From Panulirus ornatus (lineage: Eukaryota; Arthropoda; Malacostraca; Decapoda; Palinuridae): DNA of 64,000 nt. The notes under the pieces are model-generated. The model saw only the letters and a list, made by a program, of their open reading frames with translations. It did no database searches and was not told the DNA's origin. A program made the position numbers and the translations under genes. Shown piece by piece: positions 51,301 through 59,660 of this stretch; position 1 is the first letter of the stretch, and every line of letters starts with the position of its first letter. The stretch lies in contig NC_092265.1 of the NCBI RefSeq assembly GCF_036320965.1, forward strand, positions 535,001 through 599,000, in the 5' to 3' direction.

Positions 51301-54300
51301 ATCCATAAATGCTACATACAAATCCATTTGCTTTTCTAAGTATTTCTCACATACATTCTTCAAAGCAAACACCTGATCCACATATCCTCTACCACTTCTG
51401 AAACCACACTGCTCTTCCCCAATCTGATGCTCTGTACATGCCTTCACCCTCTCAATCAATACCCTCCCATATAATTTGCCAGGAATACTCAACAGTGAAT
51501 TTTGCTAAGTGAAACAGAACAGGTCATCAGTCAAAGAACAACAGAGCCTAACCAACATCATGATCAACTGTGTTATATAATCAAGACATATAATCATTAC
51601 TCATTAGTCTTCAAGTAACAAACTACACAACACTCTCATATAACATTCTATCTAAATAAACATACACTTTTCCAGCACCATGATGGGCAAAAAGATCACA
51701 AAAATAAATATCCACATATAGAGCCCACCTCTCTTAAGAGCCCATATAACATACAGGGCTACATACAAGGATGTGTAGAGGAGGGTACATGTGTTGGAAA
51801 CGAAATGTTTGAGGACAATATGAGGGGTAAGTGGGTTTGATCGAGTAAGTAATAAAAGGATATGAGAGAGGTGAGGTAATAAAAAGAATGTAGTTGAGAA
51901 AGCTGAAGAGGGTATGCTGAAATGGTGTGGATTAATGGATTACTTTCAAAAGGAAAATAAAATGAATCTGCTAAAACTGATTGAGTTAAAAGATCTCTCT
52001 TCAACTAAAAGCCAAAAATGTTTACCTTGTTTGGAATACTTTTGTGACAGTGAACAGCCCTTAACATCCCGAAAAAGACAAAATATGCACCCCCCAAAAA
52101 AGTTCTGAAGTATAACTTAAAATCCGAATGCTGCCTAGTAAGGAATATCCAAAAACAACAGCATGTGTACCTCTTCATGGCACTTCCTACTTCACAAATT
52201 AATTCTGCACACAAAATCCTTGTCAATCTTATGTCCACAAATTATTCTATGATTACAAATAAAAGTTCTGCTGAATCTTCTAATTCTTGTAACAACAACA
52301 GAGTATAAGAAATTAACCAATTTACTTTTTGACTTATCTATCCCTGGCTTACCAGACTGGAAAACATATTTTGCTAAAGCCTGCATGATGGCTGCAGGCC
52401 AAGTGGGTGGATTTTTCTCTCCATCTTCTCTCTTCAAGCGCATCGTTAACTCAAAACCAAACCCGCTGGGGCATTCTGGCCCTGTTGCCTCATGAACTCG
52501 GCCATCTCCATGAAGGTCAGAGCACCCAAAGCTAGGGGAGACAGATTGTGATTAAAAATATTTCAAAATCATATATCTTGCTAAATTTTAGTTGTAGTGT
52601 TTATATGTTTCACCACAAAAACAATTCATACACATGGCTGTATACTTCCAGGGTCATTCATACAAGCTTTTCTTGTGAAGTGCCCATCAAAGGATAAATC
52701 AATGAGACAAGAACAAATTCAAAATTGTCGAACTAACAGAGAAATTTCAAACAAAAATCAATATATCAAGTAACTATTCTATTTATATCTCTGATGCCTG
52801 TTCTAACTGGAACTCCCTCAGAGGAGTGGCCACAGCAACAGTCTCCATAACTAAAGAATTTCAGTGTTGTTTCTTAGCCTATATGCCTCACCCTTAACAG
52901 GGTATTGGCAGAGGGCAACTCTAGCACAGTGTTTGCTGAGGCTTTTACCTAATGTTCCTAATGACTACTTCTATCTAATGTTCCAACCAACTACTTCTAC
53001 CTAATGTTTCACCAAATGCTCAAGCCTATATGTTCCTACCTACTTCTATTCACTGCTCCTACCATTTTGCCAAAAGGCAGGGCTAGCACATGGTGCTCAT
53101 CTTGGGAAAATCTAGTTACAAAGAATGAGCTATTACTGGATATAAAAGGGGTGACTCCACAAATGATGATGAACTATAAAATGCTAAGCAATAATTGTAA
53201 CCTGTTTATGAGAGGGGTACAATAATATTCTCAAGCATTATCAAACATTACCACTACAACACAACAAAGTCAGTCAACGCTTATCTTGGTTTTGATATGC
53301 ATAAATATCATATTTTAAGAACATGTTTCTGACCAATGTACACAGTAATTCTATAAAGAATTACAATAACAAATAAAAACTGTTAAAAAAACTAATGCAG
53401 TTCATATGGCATAAAAATATCAGAGGTATCTATCGTTATCATTAACTTCATTCACATTTGCACAGATCAGATCTAGTGTACACAGGAATGTATCTTCAAT
53501 GGAAATACATTTAGAAGAACTGGAGTTCCCAGTGAGGATAGGATGACAGGGAATATATACATTAGAAGTGGAGGGAACAAGGAAAAAGGGGAAACCAAGA
53601 AGAAGGTGGAAGGATAGAGTGAAAGATGCTTTGAAGGTTCGGGGCATGAACGTGCTAGGGATGTGAAGTACACAAGGGATAGAGTGAAATGGAGCAATGT
53701 AGTATACACTGGGTTAACACATTGTTAATAGGATGAACAAGGGTATATGAAGAAGCAACAGAGAAAAAAAGAACAGTTTGTGGGGCCTTGTCATGGATAA
53801 GAGGGCATTGGTTTCTGTGCATTACAAATAGAAGCTAGAGAGTGGATGTGAGCGAATTAAGCCATTTCTTCATCTACTCCAGGCACTACCTCACTAACAA
53901 AGAAAAAGGCAAACCTGTACAGACAGGGCTTTTAAACACAAAAACATGAAAGGATGAGCATTTTATCTTACAGTATAGTTTCCAGTTTCACTGGTTCTGT
54001 AATAACTATTATCTACACAAGTTACAAACAAATCATCACAATTCACTATTCACCAAAGTAATGATACTTTACATAAAATGAGAATGACATAAGTTAGCAG
54101 TTTGTGCCACTGCATAAAAAGAGACAACATACATAGAAACTCAAAACCAACTCATACCTAACATAGTGCCAGTGAGGAGGGATGTTCAGTTTAGTATTCC
54201 CTGGGTTGGCATACATACTGATGTAATCAAGAGGGTCTGGTCCTCCCAACCTGGGGAGGAAGCAATAATTAGATTTCAACATACAGTAATAAGAATCACT

Positions 54301-55823
54301 ATCACCTGAAAGCATATCTAGAAAATATAATACAATATAGTATAACTATCTACATCTCTGATGCCTGTTCCAACTGGAACTCCCTCAAAGGGGTGGCCAT
54401 GGCAACAGAGACTCCATATCTTAAGAACCCCAGTGCTGCTTCTTAGCCTTTAGTGCCTCACCCTTAACAGGCCACTGGCAGAGGGCAAGTCTACCACAGT
54501 GTTTGCAGAGGCTTCAACCTAATATTCCTGATGACTACTTCTATCTAATGCTCCTACCCACTACTTCTACTTAATGTTCCTCCCTAATGCTCCTGCCTAA
54601 ATCTTCCTACCTACTTCTATCTACAGCTCCTACCATTTTGCCAAAAGGCAGGACTAGCGCATTGTGCTCAACGTAAGAAAATCTAGAGGTACAAAGAATG
54701 AGCAGCATGAATGATAAGGAGAGATTGTATGTTTGTGGACAGAATGCCAGTAGTCCACATGTTAGTGAGGCAGAAAGAAAAGACAGCTACCTGGGTCAGA
54801 GGAGTGCAACTTGACAACCACTTAAGTGCTGGCTCACTAAGCAGATGTCATTAACCCTCCTGATAATAAAATATGCAACAACATTTCCTAGAGAAACATC
54901 AACACCACACTGTGTACTGCTTAGATCAACAGTAACTCAGCCATACACTGGGCTATGTATCACTTATTTCTTGACTGTTTTTTAGTATTCTAATATGATG
55001 TCCTCTCATTTCCGGAGGGTAATAGCTTTTCACTTTACTGCTCCAGTATCTAAGATGCATGTCAGTGTCTAGAGACTGATCTGGTGGGAGAACTAAAAAG
55101 GAAACAATTACCTACTTCTCTTTGACTAGATATAATAATTTTCTGTCTCAAGCTTTTTTCTACAAGCTCATCTGATTTCACAATATTCTGGTACATTGCG
55201 GGTTTTTCCAGACCTCAGATTTCCCTTGATATTGATAACCTTCACCAATATCACCTTATCTAATATCACAGACTAAAACTGGAGGTTGCAAGTCAATTTC
55301 TTCCACTTTCATTCTAATCTCCAACCGTTGCACTACCTGTATGGGAAAAAACTTTATCATCTATTGATGATCTTACCCTTCAGTGTAAGCTTTACGCAAC
55401 TGCTATTACTGATATAATATTGCCTTTGAAATCATGTGATATTCTCATACCAAACAAAAAATAAGTCTGCACCATAAGACAGGCACAAGAATTTCTGAAT
55501 TTATCGATCTTGATCATTTACATGCATACCCCCGAAAAAAAAATCCTTGAATACACACAGATTATAATCGTATTAATCAAAGCTAAAAAACATTAAGTAG
55601 TTATTTGGGTGAAGGTTGTCATTAATTACCAATACTTGACAAGAGCGGTGACTTGCAGTGGATTTGGCTGGTCAAGATAGATGCTGCGACATCTTGCATA
55701 GAGAGCCTCTAAGCCTGCAGGAATTGTTGCTGGCGTCTCACCTCCACTTATCACCTGTTCGTGGCCAGAAACCTGCCCCTGAACATGGCCAGGTCCTGCT
55801 CCTTGACCTTCCTTCCAGTCCAT
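34782..55823 (-). CDS. Sufu: Suppressor of fused, nine coding exons
   Basis: Negative regulator of Hedgehog signalling that binds Gli/Ci factors and holds them inactive in cytoplasm and nucleus. Exons: 55823-55630, 54250-54158, 52531-52353, 49583-49355, 46295-46130, 39872-39700, 39302-39177, 37661-37454, 34853-34782. Together they give 1440 nt and 479 residues without a stop; human SUFU is 484. The N-terminal Sufu domain (about 45-232) contains [51 protein letters not shown] and [11 protein letters not shown]. Asp163 in GDHVSW corresponds to human Asp159 at the Gli-binding surface. A variable linker (about 288-360) follows, then the C-terminal domain ([40 protein letters not shown]). All introns are GT-AG. 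The start is the first ATG after an in-frame TGA. The least certain junction is the exon 5 donor. Confidence 0.95.
35070..35115 (+). mobile_element. LINE 3' tail fragment
   Basis: gcgctacctcacttacacaa followed by gaaacag and an A-rich stretch; matches the LINE tail only. Confidence 0.4.
36205..36960 (-). mobile_element. Old RTE-like LINE 3' half
   Basis: Minus strand: degraded 3' tail at 36220 (ccacatcagcaaggtagcac in plus), then the C-terminal ORF up to the region before YGCEAW. Multiple indels. Same sense as Sufu. Confidence 0.65.
37454..37661 (-). CDS. Sufu: Sufu exon 8
   Basis: 208 nt coding [38 protein letters not shown] and [12 protein letters not shown]. Acceptor cacacag|GGGACG, donor GAAGAG|gtaatc. 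The phase-0 site after PEE matches human E455. Reading on into the intron gives an Asn/Ser-rich tail, which is an artefact. Confidence 0.95.
38110..38200 (-). repeat. Interspersed repeat C fragment
   Basis: Minus-strand match to the first 90 bp of repeat C (catgccaattccctctggaa). Confidence 0.5.
38208..38415 (+). mobile_element. Old SINE-like element B
   Basis: Diverged, near full-length copy in sense on plus (ggggagaaagatactgccca, ggctggaaatcctcccctcc, aatgctaacttgctaatga). Antisense to Sufu. Confidence 0.6.
39177..39302 (-). CDS. Sufu: Sufu exon 7
   Basis: 126 nt coding [19 protein letters not shown] then [20 protein letters not shown]. Acceptor aacag|T, donor CTTAG|gtcagt. The split Arg (phase 2) matches human R386. 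The Ser formed at the exon 6/7 junction lies where human SUFU has its phosphorylated linker serines; equivalence is inference. Confidence 0.93.
39303..39699 (-). other. Sufu intron 6
   Basis: 397 bp, GT-AG, repeat-free. Confidence 0.85.
39700..39872 (-). CDS. Sufu: Sufu exon 6
   Basis: 173 nt coding the Ser/Asp-rich linker ([16 protein letters not shown]) and [15 protein letters not shown], which aligns with human DTEQIRETLRRGL. Acceptor cacag|GAT, donor GGCAG|gtatgc. Confidence 0.88.
41185..41640 (+). mobile_element. Old RTE-like LINE 3' end
   Basis: Diverged C-terminal ORF end (ggagaccaaatttgagatgg, gactggggcctgaaaataca) and 3' UTR ending gagacagtgatcaaatatga. Preceded by an A run. Antisense to Sufu. 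Confidence 0.65.
41935..42000 (+). repeat. Interspersed repeat C fragment
   Basis: Matches the 3' part of repeat C (gcttctactattttgccaaa agggaggg). Confidence 0.4.
43595..44050. mobile_element. Old LINE fragments in opposite orientations
   Basis: 43595-43785 is plus-strand LINE from the RT N-terminal region (gtgaaagccttacataagat, ctgatcatggtgaggtgtct). 43786-44050 is minus-strand sequence that overlaps the same region (aggaagtgactgtgttgttg) and extends upstream of it. Both are broken. Confidence 0.5.
44178..44367 (-). mobile_element. LINE 3' tip plus (AT)n
   Basis: Minus-strand 3' UTR fragment (44178-44312) with (AT)n at 44313-44367, which also forms the 5' boundary of the next LINE. Confidence 0.7.
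44368..45282 (+). mobile_element. RTE-like LINE, 5'-truncated, open C-terminal frame
   Basis: Open from [15 protein letters not shown] at 44371 to the VVYRG stop at 45156. The 3' UTR is very short: ggcatgtg joins directly to tatgggggtggg, apparently a deletion between two catgtg words. Ends gcgacaaagc with an A-rich tail. The 5' end abuts (AT)n at 44367. Antisense to Sufu. Confidence 0.8.
45333..45552 (-). mobile_element. SINE-like element B, full-length copy
   Basis: Close match to 19431-19656. Its tail meets the tail of the plus-strand LINE at 45282 across an (AT)n tract. Confidence 0.7.
45584..45691 (-). mobile_element. SINE-like element B, 5'-truncated
   Basis: 3' half of the SINE (tail at 45584, truncated in the A-rich middle). 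Same sense as Sufu. Confidence 0.65.
46130..46295 (-). CDS. Sufu: Sufu exon 5
   Basis: 166 nt coding [20 protein letters not shown] and [19 protein letters not shown]. Acceptor tttacag|TGCAGG gives Ser-Ala-Gly-Gly; the phase-2 site matches human I228. Two donors are possible. ATG|gtaaat at 46129 keeps phase 0 with exon 6 and is preferred. CTTG|gtaata at 46137 would need an unseen extra exon. Confidence 0.85.
47815..48208 (-). mobile_element. RTE-like LINE 3' UTR, long type
   Basis: Only 3' UTR is retained, from the tttgtcgctgtctcccgcg end at 47832 to aggcccc at 48208. Same sense as Sufu. Confidence 0.75.
48765..48845 (-). repeat. Interspersed repeat C fragment
   Basis: Minus-strand match to the first 80 bp of repeat C (atgccagttccatctggtaa, gttgccatggcaa). 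Adjacent to gata/gaca simple repeats. Confidence 0.5.
49355..49583 (-). CDS. Sufu: Sufu exon 4
   Basis: 229 nt coding [57 protein letters not shown] and DIMKRMP. Acceptor ttacag|AG, donor CCAAG|gtgaga. It spans a human intron site (after codon 199) that is absent here. Confidence 0.95.
49655..49850 (-). mobile_element. Old SINE-like element B
   Basis: Diverged but nearly full-length copy (gccatttcccattagcgagg, later ggaggatttccagtccccag in plus). Same sense as Sufu. Confidence 0.6.
50017..51490 (-). mobile_element. RTE-like LINE with longest intact ORF, in Sufu intron 3
   Basis: Minus strand, same sense as Sufu. The frame 51492-50215 (425 codons) is uninterrupted. It covers the RT from [10 protein letters not shown] through motif A ([13 protein letters not shown]), motif B ([11 protein letters not shown]), motif C ([10 protein letters not shown]), YGCEAW and GRPNWRWKD to the VVYRG stop. 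Short 3' UTR type and a poly(A) tail (T run at 50017-50036). The 5' end is truncated inside RT at 51490, so the endonuclease and RT N-terminus are missing. Little decay suggests a recent insertion. Confidence 0.85.
51760..51935 (+). mobile_element. LINE ORF fragment
   Basis: Plus-strand fragment matching the LINE C-terminal region after YGCEAW (tgtttgaggacaatatgagg, ttgatcgagtaagtaataaa). Broken by indels. Confidence 0.6.
52353..52531 (-). CDS. Sufu: Sufu exon 3
   Basis: 179 nt coding [20 protein letters not shown] to [19 protein letters not shown]. Acceptor cctag|C, donor TCTG|gtaagc. The intron is in phase 1 of a Glu codon, the same site I recall at human E152. Confidence 0.94.
52785..53135 (+). 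repeat. Interspersed repeat C, copy in Sufu intron 2
   Basis: Direct-orientation partner of 54350-54700, slightly more diverged. Shares ggaactccctcagaggagtg, the cacccttaacagg segment and tgccaaaaggcagggctagc. Confidence 0.7.
53545..53905 (+). mobile_element. Old RTE-like LINE 3' end
   Basis: Diverged C-terminal ORF end (ggagggaacaaggaaaaagg, then aaggttcggggcatgaacgt) and 3' UTR ending in ggcactacctcactaac. Antisense to Sufu, in intron 2. Confidence 0.6.
54158..54250 (-). CDS. Sufu: Sufu exon 2
   Basis: 93 nt coding [17 protein letters not shown] through PPHWHYV. Acceptor cccag|GTTGGG, donor GTTAG|gtatga; the Ser codon AG|C is split (phase 2). Confidence 0.93.
54251..55629 (-). other. Sufu intron 1
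   Basis: 1379 bp, GT-AG. Carries interspersed repeat C at 54350-54700. Confidence 0.85.
54350..54700 (+). repeat. Interspersed repeat C, copy in Sufu intron 1
   Basis: About 350 bp, close match to 52785-53135. It runs from ctgatgcctgttccaactgg to tgccaaaaggcaggactagc. It contains tandem cttctatctaatgytcctac words in its middle. No coding potential; class unknown. Confidence 0.7.
55630..55823 (-). CDS. Sufu: Sufu exon 1
   Basis: Codes residues 1-64 and two bases of Trp65. A Gly-rich N-terminus precedes [20 protein letters not shown]. The donor is TATTG|gtaatt. The intron splits the Trp of VKYW in phase 2, as in human at W61. The reading frame is open upstream for 22 codons but has no other ATG. 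Confidence 0.93.
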
Positions 55824-56284
55824 AACAAGGACACAGTTCCCGAATTCGCTCTCTCTACCTGAACCTGACGAGGGGTAACTATAGATGATTCAATTTTATG
55901 AGAAAAACAAGTTGATTACAGCCAGCAAAACAGAATAACATCATTTTGTATTACAATATAAATTCCACTCCTTATTTTAACCTTACTTAAATAATTAGAA
56001 AAGATCGAATACTTTTTCCACATCTAATCAAAATCTTAAAATATCTTCGCTGTCACGCTGTTCTAATTTTGTCAAGCTGCGGAAGCTTAAACTGCTCCAC
56101 TGTTTACGGTGTAAAAATGAAACATTACACTAAATCGCGGTAGAAAGATTTTCTATTGTACTGTAAGTGAGAACAACTGAAAATTTTGAAGTCATTTCAC
56201 ATTAGGAAATTACACCAAGATGACAGGACGTCATCAATGTAAGCAAAATGCATAGACTTCAGATGTATGAAAATTTGTTCGAGA
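55824..56284 (-). promoter_or_regulatory. Sufu upstream flank
   Basis: Sequence 5' of the Sufu start. It should contain the 5' UTR and probably the promoter. No TATA box, CpG island or initiator could be placed with confidence. A ctatag acceptor-like word 54-59 bases before the ATG leaves room for a 5' UTR intron. Confidence 0.3.
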
Positions 56285-56335
56285 GATGGGACCCCAAGAG
56301 TGTAAAACTCCCTCCCTGTGCAGTTCAAAAAGGTA
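56285..56335 (+). repeat. Single copy of the gggaccc...gagtgtaaaactccc motif
   Basis: gagatgggaccccaagagtg followed by taaaactccctccc; same family as the tandem units at 18430-18560. Confidence 0.45.
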
Positions 56336-57740
56336 GCTACAACCAATCATGTGTAATTAAAAATGGTTCAGTTCCAAAAGTCAGTTATCAATTATTTAAG
56401 TTTACTCTAACCTAAACCAGCTGTTTGAAGTCAGTCTTAAGAAGTTTCCCATAATAGATTCGTTTTATTCAGTCTAGTCTCAGCAACCCCACCCGACCAT
56501 TTTAACACACATTTCTGACTGCAATATGTATATTTTCAATAAATTCCTATCTTTAATGAAATAGGTCGAGATCCCTCGAATGGAGAGGGAAATTTTGCAA
56601 CAGTGTAACCGCACCGAATGGTACATTTTATAGGATACGGGTATATTTTGTATTATTAAGGAAAAAGTTAAAGGTTTTGATATTTACACTTAAAGACGAA
56701 TCACGCCTGACAGCTGCTCGCGTTGACTTTTATTCTAAAAGTAAACTGTTCTTTAACCGTAGAATTGTGTACTCTAAAGTGTGAGGATCTCCCTGGAGAA
56801 CACGCAAGTTTTTACCTCATAACTTATTGTGACTAAGCATGTCGTTATAGGTAGCATATTAATGGAAAAAGAATTTAGCTCAGATAGAAACTTGCGAAGA
56901 GAATTTGAAACATTCCACCCCCGCCCAGGGCAGTTTTATGTTCTTGCTTCACCTCCACGTCGAGTCCTGCCATCCACCTACAAACTCACATCATCTCCAT
57001 CTATAACACAATACTTCACTATACATAACTGAAACAACCCTTTACTCTAAACCCAAGTGTTCATACGTTTTTCGCAAAAGTCATGACAGCATATTCCCAC
57101 TTTGAATACCCGGTGCCGAATCGTAAAGGTGCCACAGTCGAGATTGGCTGTGTGTTTCCCAGGTGCCCCATTACTGACATCTAGCGACTGGAGCCAACTT
57201 CAGTCTGCAGACATAGCTCTCAGACCTGTTTCTTTTTCTACTCATTTCTGCAGTATCCGTTGTCTCGTATCTACCCTTCCCCTGTTAAGCATCATATCTC
57301 CACTTCCTCGCTTGACCTTTTTGAAACCTAAATGCCCAAGTCTGGTTCATTCTATAATATCAGATCTATTTTAATCTTTACCATTGTTTCCCCTCCAAGC
57401 ATGGTGTTAGCGCATACTGTTTTACAAAAACTCCCTTGCTTGTTTTCTTGATCTCAAGCCTTCTAATTCTGAAGCCCTCTGGCTCAGGTAAAGTCATAGG
57501 GGTCAGAACCCCCTATGACTTCCCCTTTATATTTCATAAATACCTCCACCTCCATCCTCTCCCACTCTCACATCCTCCAACTATGTACAACTCTTTGTCT
57601 GTTTAACTTCTTGCCACGAGGTAGAACACTTTTCAGTGCCATGTGCTTAAATCCCCGCATCTCATGTCACCAAAACTCTGGTTTTGTGTCCCATGATTGT
57701 CACCACTGCCTCCTGGTGCTGCAACCTAGTGTCACAACTG
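56336..57740. other. Non-coding stretch
   Basis: Several short plus-strand frames (57102-57374, 57515-57889) without a family I recognise. Confidence 0.4.
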
Positions 57741-57840
57741 TTTTTTCTTCTTTTTCTTCTTCTCCTTCTTCTTCTTCTTCTTCTTCTTCTTCTTCTTCTT
57801 CTTCTTCTTCTTCGTCTTCGTCTTTTTCCTCATCTTTTTT
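57741..57840. repeat. (CTT)n microsatellite
   Basis: Interrupted CTT repeats, purest at about 57765-57811. Confidence 0.9.
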
Positions 57841-57959
57841 CCTTATGCAGGGCAATTCAATATACTGTACGCCACAAGCATTGGCGTAGACGAAACTTTC
57901 TTTTCCTTCTTTAACGATGTGTAAGAGATAATGACATCATACACGAGTTTCCGACCGTC

Positions 57960-58480
57960 ATCACGACCAATCTTCGAAAGCACTTTTTTTTTTTTGTCTT
58001 TCTCTGAATCCCCTTACTATAAACGTAGCATTTCTTTCCTTAAAGATCCTCAAACCACAGTCTTATTTCTGTCTGGTCTAACTGGTGACGTCCACTCTCT
58101 CCCTTTGAAACACCAACTTTGGCACTTTGGGAGAGTTCAACAGTCTTTTCTGTGTGGCTAGTTCACCAACTTTTCCTGGGACAGGTATTGCATAACCGAC
58201 TGGGATGCCTCATGCTGTGCTGAACGCATGGCAAAGGCTATATTGGCTGGAGTCCTACATCCCATCTTCCATGTAATCCTTCTTCCCCAGTCATGGTTTG
58301 ATCGCATCTGCTCTGAAGCCTATCGTATCAGGCACAGAACATATTGAGCCAAGACTCTTTTCCCTTACCCTATATCTGGATCCAGTTTAATTTCTGATTG
58401 GAATTACTGCAAAGATGATCTTAAAGTCAAGCACACCATTGTAAAATGTGCTGCTTTGAATCCTGCTGCCAAACCTTTCT
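57960..58480 (+). mobile_element. Relic of a Jockey-like LINE (endonuclease-RT linker)
   Basis: Plus-strand words DPQTTVLFLSGLTGDVHSL, HFGRVQQSFLCG, FTNFSWDRYC and CAERMAKAILAG in one frame with stops between. They resemble the region between the endonuclease and RT of Jockey-like elements common in decapods (pattern F-x-W-x-x-Y-C, then CAE). The assignment is by recall only. Confidence 0.4.
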
Positions 58481-58554
58481 AGTCGTGAACCAAAAACATC
58501 TCCAATATTATTAACAAAAGCACATTATGAATATAATCACCACAGGTTATCTTA

Positions 58555-58660
58555 AACCTCACCACTAGCTTGACAGTCCATCCTCACCACCACAAGCTTG
58601 ACGATCCGTCCTCACCACCAGCTCGACGGTCCTTCCTCACCACCAGCTTGACGGTATGAT
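58555..58660. repeat. Degenerate 25-31-bp repeat, 4 copies
   Basis: Four copies of agcttgacggtccntcctca plus ccacc, spaced 25-31 bp. Confidence 0.7.
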
Positions 58661-59002
58661 GAATCCATCCTATAGGTATGTAGTCTCTCCTACTGCTCAC
58701 GGCTTCTACCATAGTTCAGGAGGCATGGGTTCCCTCCCATTCAGGTAAGACCGAAAAAAAGATGGTAGGATGGAGTATGAGAGACTATAAAGTTAATGGG
58801 ACTTTTCCAGTGATAAGAATTCCTTCCCAAGCGCCACGATCCCCTTCCAGTGGTTAGAAGCAGCTGCCATACACCATACTTCCCCCTGGAGACAGACCTA
58901 ATTTCCCCCCTCTTCCCTCTAGTGCTTCCCAGAATATAAGGAAGCCTGCAGCTACCCACACAAGACTACCACACAGTAATACTAACAAGAAAATCTTCTT
59001 TG

Positions 59003-59005
<3 letters not shown>

Positions 59006-59090
<85 letters not shown>
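59006..59090. repeat. (CT)n microsatellite
   Basis: Pure CT run. Confidence 0.95.
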
Positions 59091-59093
<3 letters not shown>

Positions 59094-59299
59094 GTGGATA
59101 GTAGGCAGCCACCGACCAAGCATGACTGGTCATGCCTGGTTACTGGGAGGATTAGTGACAGGTGCGCAGTAAGCGAGCACTTCAGGTTCAGGTTGATGCC
59201 TTTTCTCTGCGTCACCCACACCTGGGCTGCTGGCTTTCAGTCCACAAACATTCAGTGCCTCCAACTGACATAATGCTTGGCAACTCCTAAGTCACATGA

Positions 59300-59355
59300 C
59301 TTAGTCTAGATCTTCTTGCGACGTACGCCACATGCTGGCTCTGCCTTTTGGCAGT
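59300..59355 (-). repeat. Interspersed repeat C, 3' fragment
   Basis: Minus-strand match to the end of repeat C (ctagatcttcttgcgacgta, then ctggctctgccttttggc in plus). Confidence 0.4.
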
Positions 59356-59549
59356 CTCGTTGCAAGTCTTCGTCTTAAGTCTTCGTCGTAAGTATGTGCT
59401 TTCACAATTTTCTCCTCATAGTTACTGTTCATACTCCTATCTTCGCCATCCCTACTGACGAGAACACTCTTATTCATCGCCATCTTCACTGTCTTACTTC
59501 TGGTCATCTCTTGCTTCCGTCATTACCTGCATCGCAAATCGCTTCGCCG

Positions 59550-59660
59550 CGCCAGACGTCACCTGAGCATCACTTCACCCCGCACACGTCACCTGAGGAT
59601 CACTTCGCACACGTCACCTGAGAATCACTTCACCGCGCCAGACGTCACACGTCACCTGAA
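59550..59660. repeat. Imperfect repeat of cgtcacctgagnatcacttc
   Basis: Three to four copies with 22-32-bp spacing. Each carries ACGTCACCTG, joining a CRE half site and a CACCTG E-box. Confidence 0.55.

Larger units (their letters stand above)
49584..52352 (-). other. Sufu intron 3
   Basis: 2769 bp, GT-AG. Carries LINE copies at 50017-51490 and 51760-51935 and an old SINE B at 49655-49850. Confidence 0.85.
52532..54157 (-). other. Sufu intron 2
   Basis: 1626 bp, GT-AG. Carries an old LINE 3' end at 53545-53905 and repeat C at 52785-53135. Confidence 0.85.

Noticed and set aside
57102..57374. 90-codon plus frame upstream of Sufu
   Set aside because: No recognisable family, no splice context, and ordinary length for this composition; not enough to call a gene.
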